NCBI GenBank assembly: GCA_003566215.1
Contig: PXEJ01000274.1
Location: 1 to 10,436, forward strand
Origin: Cyanobacteria bacterium T3Sed10_376R1m
Lineage (GTDB): Bacteria; Cyanobacteriota; Cyanobacteriia; Cyanobacteriales; Cyanobacteriaceae
Length of the DNA: 10,436 nt
Reading direction: 5' to 3'
Shown here: one piece after another, positions 1-7,433 of the stretch
How the letters are laid out: each line of letters begins with the position of its first letter
Position numbering within the stretch: the first letter of the stretch is position 1
Notes under the pieces: model-generated
What the model was told of the DNA's origin: nothing
Seen by the model: only the letters and a program-made list of their open reading frames with translations
Database searches by the model: none
Made by a program: the position numbers and the translations under genes

Positions 1-1978
1 AGTCGGCAAATACCATGGTATTACCAAATACGTAGGCGAATATGGGTCTATATTTTTGTTCACAGGTGATTAGGTTAACGGCTAAGTTAATATATCCTTT
101 GGCGTATTGGATGCCTCCTGATTGATGAAGGCGGGGTGCTTTAATTTTGTTGAGGGGAAGAAAGGTTGCTCTGCCTGCTTTTTGTTGTTTTAACAGTTTG
201 ATTCCCGCTGCAGCGATGGTGTCATCTTCTACGACAATAAAGCCTAATCGTCCTCCTGCACAAATTTCGAGGGCTAGTTGATAAACGGTTTCTACTTGTC
301 CGAGTTGGGCAACTAAACCGCATACTCCGGGCAAGTCGGAGTTGAGAATTATTTTACTGGCGTAAGTGCCTTGGGCTTCTTGTTGGGCTTGTTTGGTTGC
401 TTCTAGTTTGTCTAGTTGTCTTTGTTTGTCTCTTTGTTCTGTTAGTAAACGATTTACGGTTTCTTGGCTAAGGGAGATGTCTTGTTCTAGGTTACTTAGT
501 TTTTGGGCGAGGTTTTGAATGGTGGTGACGATCGCACTTAAATCTTCATTAAAATGGGGTTGTTGTTGGGATTGTTCATTAATTTGAGTTTCTAAATTTG
601 CTAATTTTTCATTATCATTTTTAATGATATTTTGTAATTGTTGACAACGCTCTTCTAATAATGCCTTTTGGGTTAATTTAGGATTAAGCTGAGTTTGAAT
701 GTTATTAATATTTTGGTTTAATGCGGTTTGTTGTGCGACCCATGCTTGAGATTCGGCGGCAATTTGTTGGGCAGATTTTTTTAATTGAGCAAGAATATTT
801 TTTAACTCATTTTTCTTATTGTCTAATTGGGGTATTTGATTTTTTTCTAGTTCGTCTTTTTGTTGCTTAAGGTTAATTAACTGCGGCTCAATTTCTTGTT
901 GATTGATATTGATTTTTACTTCATTTGCTGTATTTTCTTGAAAGGATTTAGCTAACTCTACTTGTCTTTGATTTAGCTGTTGTCGTTTAGCTTTTTGAGT
1001 GGCAAGTTTAGAAGCGATGGAAATTTGTTCTTCTTCTCCTAATGCTTTTACTTGCTGATTTAACTCCTCTAAATTGTGAAGTGCGATCGCAGTTTGTTCC
1101 CTAATTAAAGTTAATTGTTCTTGCTTATTTTTTTGGTCATTATCTAAGCGAATTATTTCCTGATTAACTTGCTTTTCTCTCTCTTGAAGATAACGCCAAT
1201 TAAGAACAATTGCCCATTGTTTTTTCTCTTGAATCTGAGCTTTTAACTTCTGATATTTAGCCGCTTTTTGGGAATCTTGTTGTAACTTTTCTCCGTAAGC
1301 CGATAACTCTTGGGTAATAATTTGACACTTTTCTTCCCTCTCCTTTACCGCCTCAAGGGTAGTTTTAGTTTGATTAATTTTACGATCAAATTCGGCTACC
1401 CCTGCCAACTCATCAATTATTTCCCTTCTCTCCTTGCCATTCATCGTAATAATGCGAGTTACATCCCCTTGTAAAACAACGTTATAACCTTCAGGATAAA
1501 CTCGTAAGCGATTTAATTGTGTTTGTAACTCCGTAGCACTACAAGGTTGGTCGTTCACAAAAAAAGTAGAGGCATAACTTCCCTTTCTCGTCACCCTGAG
1601 GCGACGGGTAATTTTTAACTCTGTAAGGGATTTTAAATTAATTTTTTCGTCGATTTCTTCTTCATTATTAATCTGTTTTTCTTCCTCAAAACTACTCTCA
1701 ATTTCATCAAAATCTGAAATATCAAAAGTAACAGAAACAATGGTTTCTAGAGTTTTATTATTACCCTTATGATTATTATTAATTAAATCTGGTAATCTAT
1801 CCGCGCGCATCCCTTTAGAACTTGCTAACCCCAAACAAAATAAGAGAGCGTCTAGTATGTTAGACTTTCCTGAGCCGTTAGGGCCAGAAATGACTGTAAA
1901 ACCGGGTAAAAAAGGGACAGAGTTACTGCCCCCAAAAGATTTAAATCGTGATAATTCTACTCGTTTAACGAAAACCAT
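1..1978 (-). CDS. smc: Chromosome segregation ATPase Smc, N-terminal part (runs off left edge)
   Basis: Smc forms the ring-shaped ATPase core of bacterial condensin, which compacts and helps segregate the nucleoid. Translating from the ATG at 1978 gives 659 open codons with no stop. The head carries a Walker A motif GPNGSGKS (residues 32-39), an R-loop region KGMRADRLPDL (55-65) and a Q-loop YNVVLQGD (Q170). From about 175 to 540 the protein is a Gln/Glu/Lys-rich coiled coil. A hinge domain starts near residue 549 (LPGVCGLVAQLG) and continues to YVFGNTMVFAD at the edge. The second coiled coil and the Walker B/signature half lie outside the window. Residues about 91-115 form an acidic insertion (EEEK, NNEEEIDEK) between head strands. 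The gene follows pyrC by 31 bp on the same strand, so cotranscription is possible. I see no clear Shine-Dalgarno. Family assignment is secure. Confidence 0.96.
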   Translation of the reverse strand, partial: MVFVKRVELSRFKSFGGSNSVPFLPGFTVISGPNGSGKSNILDALLFCLGLASSKGMRADRLPDLINNNHKGNNKTLETIVSVTFDISDFDEIESSFEEEKQINNEEEIDEKINLKSLTELKITRRLRVTRKGSYASTFFVNDQPCSATELQTQLNRLRVYPEGYNVVLQGDVTRIITMNGKERREIIDELAGVAEFDRKINQTKTTLEAVKEREEKCQIITQELSAYGEKLQQDSQKAAKYQKLKAQIQEKKQWAIVLNWRYLQEREKQVNQEIIRLDNDQKNKQEQLTLIREQTAIALHNLEELNQQVKALGEEEQISIASKLATQKAKRQQLNQRQVELAKSFQENTANEVKININQQEIEPQLINLKQQKDELEKNQIPQLDNKKNELKNILAQLKKSAQQIAAESQAWVAQQTALNQNINNIQTQLNPKLTQKALLEERCQQLQNIIKNDNEKLANLETQINEQSQQQPHFNEDLSAIVTTIQNLAQKLSNLEQDISLSQETVNRLLTEQRDKQRQLDKLEATKQAQQEAQGTYASKIILNSDLPGVCGLVAQLGQVETVYQLALEICAGGRLGFIVVEDDTIAAAGIKLLKQQKAGRATFLPLNKIKAPRLHQSGGIQYAKGYINLAVNLITCEQKYRPIFAYVFGNTMVFAD

Positions 1979-2009
1979 GGTTTAATCAGGATTTTGGAAT
2001 TTACTTGAT

Positions 2010-3338
2010 TTAGGAGTTAGGAGAATTACTGTTAAAAGACAATGCTTTTCCTCGTACCTGAGTATTAAGAATACCTTTTTCGAGTACCACTTGACCCCCT
2101 ACAATGGTGTAAACAGGAAAACCTGTAAGACTCCAACCTTCAAAAGGACTCCAACCACATTTTGTTTGCAAATTTTCCCTTAACACAGGGCGATAGGTGT
2201 TTAAATCTACCAAAATTAAATCTGCATCATAGTCAAGGGCGATCGCACCTTTATTTGGTATATTATATAGTTTAGCAGGGGCGCTACACATCCATTTAAC
2301 CACATGGGCAAGGGTGCAACGACCTTTTTTATGTTCAGTTAACATTAATGGTAAAGAAGTTTCTACCCCCGGCATTCCTGAAGGACTATCGGGATATTCC
2401 TTAGCTTTTTCTTCCAAAGTGTGGGGAGCATGGTCAGTGGCAATACAATCGATGACACCATCCATCAACGCCTTCCATAATATACCATTGTTTTCGGGCG
2501 ATCGCAACGGGGGATTCATCTGGGCAAAAGTACCGATTTTTTCATAGGCATCGGTATTTAACAATAAATGCTGGGGAGTTACCTCCGTTGACACCCAACT
2601 AGGTTTATTTTCCCGTAGATATTCCGCCTCTATCCCCGTACTCAAATGGAGAATATGCAACCTTCTTTGATACTTTTTCGACAACTTAAGAGCCAATTTC
2701 GTAGCATTCAAAGCCGCCGTTTCATCTTGAATCGTAGAGTGAATGGCAGGATTATGATTACCATGAAACTCTTTTTTTCTTGCCACAATTCTAGCTTGAT
2801 CCTCCGCATGAACCGCAATTAATCTGCTTCCCGTAGCAAAAATAGGTTCAATTTGTTCCTCCGTACTTACCAACAAAGCCCCATGGGATGAACCCATAAA
2901 AATTTTAATACCACAACTAGGATTAGCATCCCGTAAATCATCGAGATTTTCCGCCGTTGCCCCCATAAAAAAACCGTAGTTAACCAGACACTTTTCTGAA
3001 GCCCTTCGCAACTTATCATCTAAAGCACTCTGGGTGGTGGTTAATGGACGTGTGTTGGGCATTTCCAGAAAAGAAGTAACTCCCCCCATGGCACAGGCAC
3101 AACTAGCTGTAAATAGGTCTTCTTTATACTCTAAACCAGGTTCACGAAAATGTACCTGAGGATCAATTACACCGGGCAATAGAGTTAATCCTTGCGCGTC
3201 AATTATTTTCCCTTCTCCTGCTTCTAAATCTGTGCCAATTTCGGCAATTTTCCCTTGCCTAACTCTTACATCTCCGACTAAAATATCTCCATCTGGTAAA
3301 AATATTTGTGCCTGTTTGATTAATACATCTGATGTCAT
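2010..3338 (-). CDS. pyrC: Dihydroorotase, class I type
   Basis: A cytosolic zinc amidohydrolase that interconverts N-carbamoyl-aspartate and dihydroorotate, the third step of de novo pyrimidine synthesis. The 442-residue length fits the class I (TIGR00857-like) dihydroorotases. Visible motifs are DPQVHFREPG (59-68), the lysine expected to be carboxylated (K145 in GIKIFMGSS), VHAED (H177), HILHLST (H228/H231), NPPLR (275-279), ATDHAPH (catalytic D302) and SGMPGVET (320-327). The first His of the usual HxH metal motif is Gln here (Q61); the other ligands are present. This Q form is, as far as I recall, common in one branch of bacterial dihydroorotases, so activity is likely but not proven by sequence. 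The closely related alternatives, allantoinase and hydantoinase, fit less well. The ATG at 3338 precedes the N-terminal beta strand expected of the family. smc follows 31 bp downstream. Confidence 0.93.
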   Translation of the reverse strand: MTSDVLIKQAQIFLPDGDILVGDVRVRQGKIAEIGTDLEAGEGKIIDAQGLTLLPGVIDPQVHFREPGLEYKEDLFTASCACAMGGVTSFLEMPNTRPLTTTQSALDDKLRRASEKCLVNYGFFMGATAENLDDLRDANPSCGIKIFMGSSHGALLVSTEEQIEPIFATGSRLIAVHAEDQARIVARKKEFHGNHNPAIHSTIQDETAALNATKLALKLSKKYQRRLHILHLSTGIEAEYLRENKPSWVSTEVTPQHLLLNTDAYEKIGTFAQMNPPLRSPENNGILWKALMDGVIDCIATDHAPHTLEEKAKEYPDSPSGMPGVETSLPLMLTEHKKGRCTLAHVVKWMCSAPAKLYNIPNKGAIALDYDADLILVDLNTYRPVLRENLQTKCGWSPFEGWSLTGFPVYTIVGGQVVLEKGILNTQVRGKALSFNSNSPNS

Positions 3339-3725
3339 AATTATATGCCCAATTTTACTTTTTTTAGTTAATATTATTAATGTTTTAACTTAAGGGATTT
3401 ACAGTAGTTCCAAATTATCAATGAGAATTTGAAGAGAAGTTTTCTTTTATTTTAGGGTGAAAATCAAGGATAACTTTTGCTCAAATCCATAATAGGATTG
3501 CTATGGTAAAAACCTTCAAAAATATTAAAAATAAATTAACCTTAATTCTTTTATAACTTATTTTTGTCTTGTTTTTGTAAATATTTAAGATTTGTAATAA
3601 CATGAATTAGGTATAGATAAAAATAGATGGGTCAAAAATATTCAGGTTTATATCTAAAATATTTTTACCGCTTCTTACTATCCTATTTTTCCAAATATAT
3701 ACACTAATAAAAAATAATTTTTTCC
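3339..3725. other. AT-rich divergent intergenic region
   Basis: This 387-bp spacer separates the divergent pyrC and membrane-protein genes and should hold both promoters. I find no convincing ORF in it. A weak plus-strand promoter candidate is TTGTTT (3569-3574), an 18-bp spacer and TGTAAT (3593-3598), about 130 bp before the ATG at 3726. On the minus strand a TATAAT lies at 3345-3340, only 1 bp from the pyrC ATG, too close for an ordinary leader. A short inverted repeat, CAAATT (3411-3416) with AATTTG (3426-3431), is probably chance in such AT-rich DNA. Confidence 0.5.
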
Positions 3726-5261
3726 ATGAAACCTCCTCTGACTAAAAATCTAAAAAAAACCACAAAACCTATATCTTGGATCTATAACTTTTGGTTTGAT
3801 AACATTTATGTTGCTAAAATTATGGCTCTTGTTTCCCTCACAAATTTAGGTGTTGTTGCCTTTGACTTAACCTATGTTCCTTTACGAGATATATGGTTAA
3901 ATGGAGTAATTACCGTGGGAAATTTTACCGTGGGACCTTATGAATATGACGGTTATAAAATAACCATTGTCCCCGAACAAGTTAGAGAAAAAGTGATTAC
4001 CTATGATGCCGTAAAAGGCATTGAACCCTATCGAGATACTCAAGAGTATTTAGACACCGTCAAAGAATTAGAAGAAAATATCAAAAACTTTGGTTTAGAT
4101 TCTCCTCGAACCCTAGAATTATTAGAAGTATTAAGGGAACTTAGTGCTAGGATGATTTCCGAAGATCCTTTTCAATTAGCGAATAAAAGTGGTAATTTAG
4201 AAAGGGTTAAAAATATGATGCGCGATCGCATGGAAGATCCCATCTTAAACCCCCGTGGTTCAGCCACCGTCTCATTTGAGAACTTTTGGAACATAAATCA
4301 TTTAGAAGGACAAGTAGAAGAAGAATTAAACTTTTTTAATGAAGAAATAGCCCCTTTAATTAATACTAATTATTTTCGTCCCATAGGAGAAAATGGACAA
4401 TTTGTTGATTATTTTGGCTTAATTGACTTTCCCTTTATTGCCATCCTTTTTGTTGATTTTATGGTGCGTTCTTTTGTGATTAGTTTACGCTACCATGGAG
4501 TAAAAATACAAGACGCAATTTTTTGGCGTTGGTACGATTTAATCTTCTTTTTACCTATTTTAAGATGGCTAAGAATTATTCCTGTTAGTATTAGATTAGA
4601 TGAAAGTAAAATTATCAATTTAAACTCCATTAAAAGACAAGCAAGTCAAGGTTTTGTTGCTAGTATTGCTGGGGATATTACCGAAGTAATTGTCTTAAGA
4701 TTAGTTAATCAATTACAACACTTTATAAAAGATGGATATATCGAAGATTTTCTTTCTCCGGGAGAAAATACTAGAGAATATATTAATATTAATGATAAAA
4801 ATGAAATTACTGAAATAATTCAATTAGTAATAGATTTAGTTGCGAATAAAGTCTTACCAGAAATTCGTCCAGAAGTTGAGGACTTACTTAACTATGTGAT
4901 TGAAACAAGTATTGCCGAATCACCAGCCTATAAATCCATAGCACATCTACCCAGATTAGACAACTTTCCTAAAACTATTAGTAATAAAGCATCCAAACAA
5001 CTGTATCAAGTTTTATTAGATACCGTTAACTCATTATTAAAAAAAGATCCTATTTTTGATCAACATTTAGAAAAAATCATTACAAAATCTGGAGCAACCC
5101 TAACTCTTTCAGTCGGAGCAAAACATAATTTAGAAGTAGTAGAATCTCTCCTATATGAATTACTCGAAGAAATAAAAATTAATTATATACGGAAACTTTC
5201 TGATGACGAAGTAGAAGCTTTATTAGATGAAACAAGAGCCTTAAGAGAAATAGATAATTAG
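3726..5261 (+). CDS. Membrane protein of unknown function with voltage-sensor-like segment
   Basis: I do not recognise this 511-residue protein by name. Hydrophobic segments lie at about 29-50, 231-254 and 265-288. A charged soluble stretch fills 52-228, with helical Leu/Glu-rich sequence around 107-145. After the last segment comes a long soluble C-terminal domain (290-511) that looks mainly helical. Residues 236-290 resemble S2-S3-S4 of voltage-gated channels: FVDFMVR (acid, then Arg four residues on), WYDLIFFLP (Asp followed six residues later by Pro), then ILRWLR with Arg at 280, 283 and 290. No pore helix or selectivity filter follows. The gene stands alone: pyrC diverges from it and the next gene converges on it. 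The ATG at 3726 is the first Met before the N-terminal membrane segment; no Shine-Dalgarno is evident. A membrane location is well supported; any ion-related or voltage-sensing role is inference. Confidence 0.8.
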   Translation: MKPPLTKNLKKTTKPISWIYNFWFDNIYVAKIMALVSLTNLGVVAFDLTYVPLRDIWLNGVITVGNFTVGPYEYDGYKITIVPEQVREKVITYDAVKGIEPYRDTQEYLDTVKELEENIKNFGLDSPRTLELLEVLRELSARMISEDPFQLANKSGNLERVKNMMRDRMEDPILNPRGSATVSFENFWNINHLEGQVEEELNFFNEEIAPLINTNYFRPIGENGQFVDYFGLIDFPFIAILFVDFMVRSFVISLRYHGVKIQDAIFWRWYDLIFFLPILRWLRIIPVSIRLDESKIINLNSIKRQASQGFVASIAGDITEVIVLRLVNQLQHFIKDGYIEDFLSPGENTREYININDKNEITEIIQLVIDLVANKVLPEIRPEVEDLLNYVIETSIAESPAYKSIAHLPRLDNFPKTISNKASKQLYQVLLDTVNSLLKKDPIFDQHLEKIITKSGATLTLSVGAKHNLEVVESLLYELLEEIKINYIRKLSDDEVEALLDETRALREIDN

Positions 5262-5361
5262 GTTAAAAAGACATACACCATTCCTAAATAATTTATCATA
5301 ATTAAAATTTATTTTCCTCTTTATGAAAAAAAATTAAAAGGGATTAACTTATTCCACTTAA

Positions 5362-5381
5362 AATAAGATTTTTATCTTATT
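5362..5381 (-). terminator. Possible AT-rich hairpin terminator between convergent genes
   Basis: AATAAGAT (5362-5369) and ATCTTATT (5374-5381) form a perfect 8-bp stem with a 4-base loop. It overlaps the TAA stop (5374-5372) of the minus-strand membrane protein. Read on the minus strand, the stem ends in a short TTTT run, so it could end transcription of that gene. On the plus strand, where the 511-residue gene stops 100 bp earlier, no T-run follows. The stem has only two G-C pairs, so it is weak. Confidence 0.4.
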
Positions 5382-5944
5382 GGAGATATTTTTCTTGGTA
5401 AAATAAAGGAAGAAAGACCATACTTCACTAATCCAAAAACAACTGTCATTGTTAACATTAAAGATGCCATTATTAGTGGATAAATATTTAATGACCATAA
5501 ACCCACTAAAGTTAATCCGAGAAAATCTCCGCCCAATTCTCCCAATCTATTTTTTACTCCCCATTTTTCTACCGTTACTTTATTTTCAACCTTAATTTTT
5601 ATTCGGGCAAAAAAATTAAACCATACTTGACTAAGTAAAACAACGATCGCACCTATACTTAAAGAGAAAAAACTACCATAAAAACCAAATAATTCAAGAG
5701 CAATTGTCACCATTAAAACAAAATAATACGAAGACAAAAACTGTTTATTAAAATTATCTTTAGCCAAATAATAAGACTTTAAATCAACACTTGCCATGGA
5801 GCATTGCTCAAGACAAAAAAGAAAAAAACCTAAACTAATAAATCGATAAGCTAAATCATCAGTACCAATAAACTTAATAACAAAACCAACACTAGCAGGA
5901 AAAAATAACAATAAAATAACCAATTTAGTTGATAGAATTCTCAC
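5372..5944 (-). CDS. Small multi-pass membrane protein, unknown function
   Basis: This 190-residue protein is strongly hydrophobic, with likely membrane helices near 7-26, 33-52, 69-90, 93-113, 141-157 and 159-178. A charged loop (about 114-139, with Lys, Glu and Arg) separates the fourth and fifth helices. I recognise no family signature or catalytic motif. The start codon is GTG (CAC at 5942-5944 on the plus strand). No in-frame ATG exists until residue 50, which would remove the first two helices, and I found no ATG, GTG or TTG start in the codons just upstream, so GTG is the best choice. The gene is very AT-rich, converges on the 511-residue membrane protein and diverges from the hydrolase gene over 72 bp. 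A possible stem-loop overlaps its stop codon. Confidence 0.78.
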   Translation of the reverse strand: MRILSTKLVILLLFFPASVGFVIKFIGTDDLAYRFISLGFFLFCLEQCSMASVDLKSYYLAKDNFNKQFLSSYYFVLMVTIALELFGFYGSFFSLSIGAIVVLLSQVWFNFFARIKIKVENKVTVEKWGVKNRLGELGGDFLGLTLVGLWSLNIYPLIMASLMLTMTVVFGLVKYGLSSFILPRKISPIR

Positions 5945-6016
5945 AGACCAAAATAAAATTTCAAAAACAGAACAAATTTCAATTTATCATAAGTTTTCTA
6001 AACCAAAATTAAAATT
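5945..6016. promoter_or_regulatory. Divergent promoter region
   Basis: Only 72 bp separate the GTG of the small membrane protein (minus) from the ATG of the hydrolase (plus), so both promoters should lie here or overlap the genes. The best plus-strand -10 candidate is TATCAT at 5985-5990, about 26 bp before the ATG. No good -35 box is visible at the normal distance (TTCAAA at 5960-5965 would need a 19-bp spacer). Confidence 0.3.
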
Positions 6017-6625
6017 ATGAATTTAGAAGTAATTTCTCATCCTCCCACATCAGGACAAAAACCAGAATTTGTATTTGTTTTACTCCATGGATGGGGGGCA
6101 AACTATCACGACTTATCATCCCTACCCCCCCTATTAGACTTACCCCCTTGCCAATATTTATTTCCCAACGCCCCCTATCCCCATCATCAAGTGCCAGAAG
6201 GGAGAGCATGGTATGCCCTCGAAAATAACAATCAAGGCATAAAAGAAAGTGTTGACACCTTTTATCGTTGGCTAATAACCCTCGAAGATAGAACTCAAAT
6301 TCCTCTTAGTAAAACTATTGTTGGCGGTTTTTCTCAGGGAGGGGCAATGAGTTTAGATGTTGCCTTGCAATTGCCTGTTGCCGGAGTTTGTAGCCTAAGT
6401 GGGTATTTACATTTTGAACCCAAACCCGACAGAAATCCTTTTCCCCCCACCCTCATCTGCCATGGTATAAATGATCCTGTAGTTCCCATTCAAGGGGCAA
6501 GGGAAGCCAAACAAAAACTAGAAGCAGTGGGAGTAAACGTAGAGTATAAAGAATATCAGATGCAACACGAAATCATCCCCATAGAGCTTAATGTAGTCCG
6601 AGATTTCGTTTTAAGGCAAATTTAA
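6017..6625 (+). CDS. Alpha/beta hydrolase, carboxylesterase/phospholipase family (Abhydrolase_2)
   Basis: This is a 202-residue serine hydrolase, close to the 200-230 residues usual for the family of bacterial carboxylesterases and acyl-protein-thioesterase-like enzymes. It probably cleaves short-chain esters or lysophospholipids in the cytosol; no signal peptide or membrane segment is seen. The order of motifs matches the family: LLHGWGAN (22-29, oxyanion-hole region), the nucleophile elbow GFSQGGAMS (104-112) with Ser106, CHGINDPVVP (148-157) with catalytic Asp153, and MQHEI (182-186) with catalytic His184. All three triad residues are therefore present. The ATG at 6017 comes shortly before the first beta strand. 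Upstream, the small membrane protein diverges; downstream, the gene faces the PadR gene across a structured spacer. The natural substrate cannot be told from sequence. Confidence 0.92.
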   Translation: MNLEVISHPPTSGQKPEFVFVLLHGWGANYHDLSSLPPLLDLPPCQYLFPNAPYPHHQVPEGRAWYALENNNQGIKESVDTFYRWLITLEDRTQIPLSKTIVGGFSQGGAMSLDVALQLPVAGVCSLSGYLHFEPKPDRNPFPPTLICHGINDPVVPIQGAREAKQKLEAVGVNVEYKEYQMQHEIIPIELNVVRDFVLRQI

Positions 6626-6655
6626 TTACAATTCTTCCTCTATCTTAATTTTAGA

Positions 6656-6697
6656 GGGACGATCGCACTTCTAAAAAAGAAGAAAATTAATCGTCCC
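6656..6697. repeat. Nested inverted repeat in convergent spacer
   Basis: GGGACGAT (6656-6663) pairs perfectly with ATCGTCCC (6690-6697). Inside the 26-base loop a second perfect stem, CTTCT (6668-6672) with AGAAG (6678-6682), closes a five-A loop. An alternative stem, TTTTAGA (6649-6655) with TCTAAAA (6670-6676), competes with it. The element lies 31 bp after the hydrolase stop and could be its 3' structure or terminator, but no T-run follows on either strand. A small structured RNA or a remnant of a dispersed palindromic repeat are alternatives. Confidence 0.5.
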
Positions 6698-6768
6698 CAT
6701 TGGTTGTCTTAAAATGAGTGAAGTATGACGAAAAAATCGCCATTTCCTAAGCTCAGTCAATATTCTAG

Positions 6769-6912
6769 TTAACTGATACATACCGTTTCAGGTATCTCTT
6801 TAGGCGTTAATTCCCGCACTCCCTGCGGTACAACACTAATTGTATCGCAAATTAGATCACTTGTAAATTTAGCGTTACCCAACTCAACGGCATAAATTTC
6901 ATTTTTTCCCTT
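6769..6912 (-). other. In-frame open extension downstream of the PadR stop codon
   Basis: Immediately after the TAG stop of the PadR gene (6915-6913), the same minus-strand frame stays open for 47 codons to a TAA at 6771-6769. The conceptual peptide looks protein-like (for example YAVELGNAKFTSD, then PQGVRELTPKEIPETV), balanced in charged and hydrophobic residues, not the Lys/Asn/Phe/Leu mix usual of random AT-rich DNA. No ATG lies in this frame. The overlapping ATGs at the PadR end are in another frame and give only a 16-codon peptide. It could be the end of an ancestral longer PadR protein cut by a nonsense change, a stop-codon readthrough tail, the remnant of another gene, or chance. A short palindrome, CCGCA (6814-6818) with TGCGG (6824-6828), lies inside. 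Confidence 0.4.
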
Positions 6913-7416
6913 CTAATTGTTCATTTTTTCCCTTTGCAATTGACAACCTAACCAATCAATCTCTTCTACAATTTCGAGCTTATATTTTCTCAAAGCCTCA
7001 GACTGATAAGGATCATCATAAACAATATTTAAATCTTGATCCTCTAATTTCAATTGACAAATCATTAAACGACTTTCAATTAACTTTAACCTTTCTTCCC
7101 AGCTCAAATAGCTAAAAAAACAAAACTTGATCATAAAACGAGAACGGGCATTAACCCAACTTTCTTGGGGATGTTCCAACATTTTCTCCCTCCATCGCTC
7201 TTTACCTTGATCAGTAATACTATATATTTTACGAGTTTTGTTATCATCCCCTTGTTCCGTAATCAATTCTCTATCTAACAACCGCCTCAGTAAAGGATAA
7301 ATTGCGCCATAATTGACACTAATACAACCACTCATAAACAATTCCATTTGTTTTTTTAATAAATACCCATGTAAGGGTTCTTTTTGCAATAAACCTAAAG
7401 TTGCTAACTCTAACAT
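6913..7416 (-). CDS. PadR-family transcriptional regulator
   Basis: PadR proteins are dimeric winged-helix DNA-binding proteins, usually repressors that release DNA on binding a toxic or drug-like ligand. The 167-residue product opens with the family's N-terminal signature: LATLGLLQKEPLHGYLLKK (4-22), then VNYGAIYPLLRRLLDRELI (34-52, the recognition region with YPLLRRL), and RKIYSITDQGKERW (62-75, the wing). The C-terminal part (about 95-165) is helical and matches the dimerisation/ligand region of the long PadR subgroup. The ATG at 7416 places the first helix exactly at the N terminus, as usual. The gene diverges from an RND efflux operon across 106 bp that contain a perfect inverted repeat, so it most likely represses that pump and itself. 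The gene ends with TAG, after which the frame stays open for 47 more codons. Confidence 0.93.
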   Translation of the reverse strand: MLELATLGLLQKEPLHGYLLKKQMELFMSGCISVNYGAIYPLLRRLLDRELITEQGDDNKTRKIYSITDQGKERWREKMLEHPQESWVNARSRFMIKFCFFSYLSWEERLKLIESRLMICQLKLEDQDLNIVYDDPYQSEALRKYKLEIVEEIDWLGCQLQREKMNN

Positions 7417-7433
7417 ATTATTTTTTCTATTTT

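Noticed and set aside
2314..2547. 77-codon ORF on the plus strand inside pyrC
   Set aside because: It is antisense to a conserved enzyme, has no start context, and its composition mirrors the pyrC codons.
3340..3345. Perfect TATAAT on the minus strand just before the pyrC ATG
   Set aside because: It would start transcription inside the coding sequence, and no -35 box is present at the right distance; probably chance in AT-rich DNA.
3726..5261. Considered the CemA/PxcA proton-extrusion family for the 511-residue membrane protein
   Set aside because: The C-terminal membrane segments and motifs expected of CemA/PxcA are not visible; here the membrane segments are N-terminal and central, followed by a long soluble domain.
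6015..6209. 64-codon minus-strand ORF opposite the start of the hydrolase
   Set aside because: It lies antisense to the conserved LLHGWGAN region and shows no family features.
6780..6795. Short stem ATACC/GGTAT as a padR terminator
   Set aside because: The stem is only 5 bp, has no T-run on the minus strand and lies at the end of the open extension; too weak to call.
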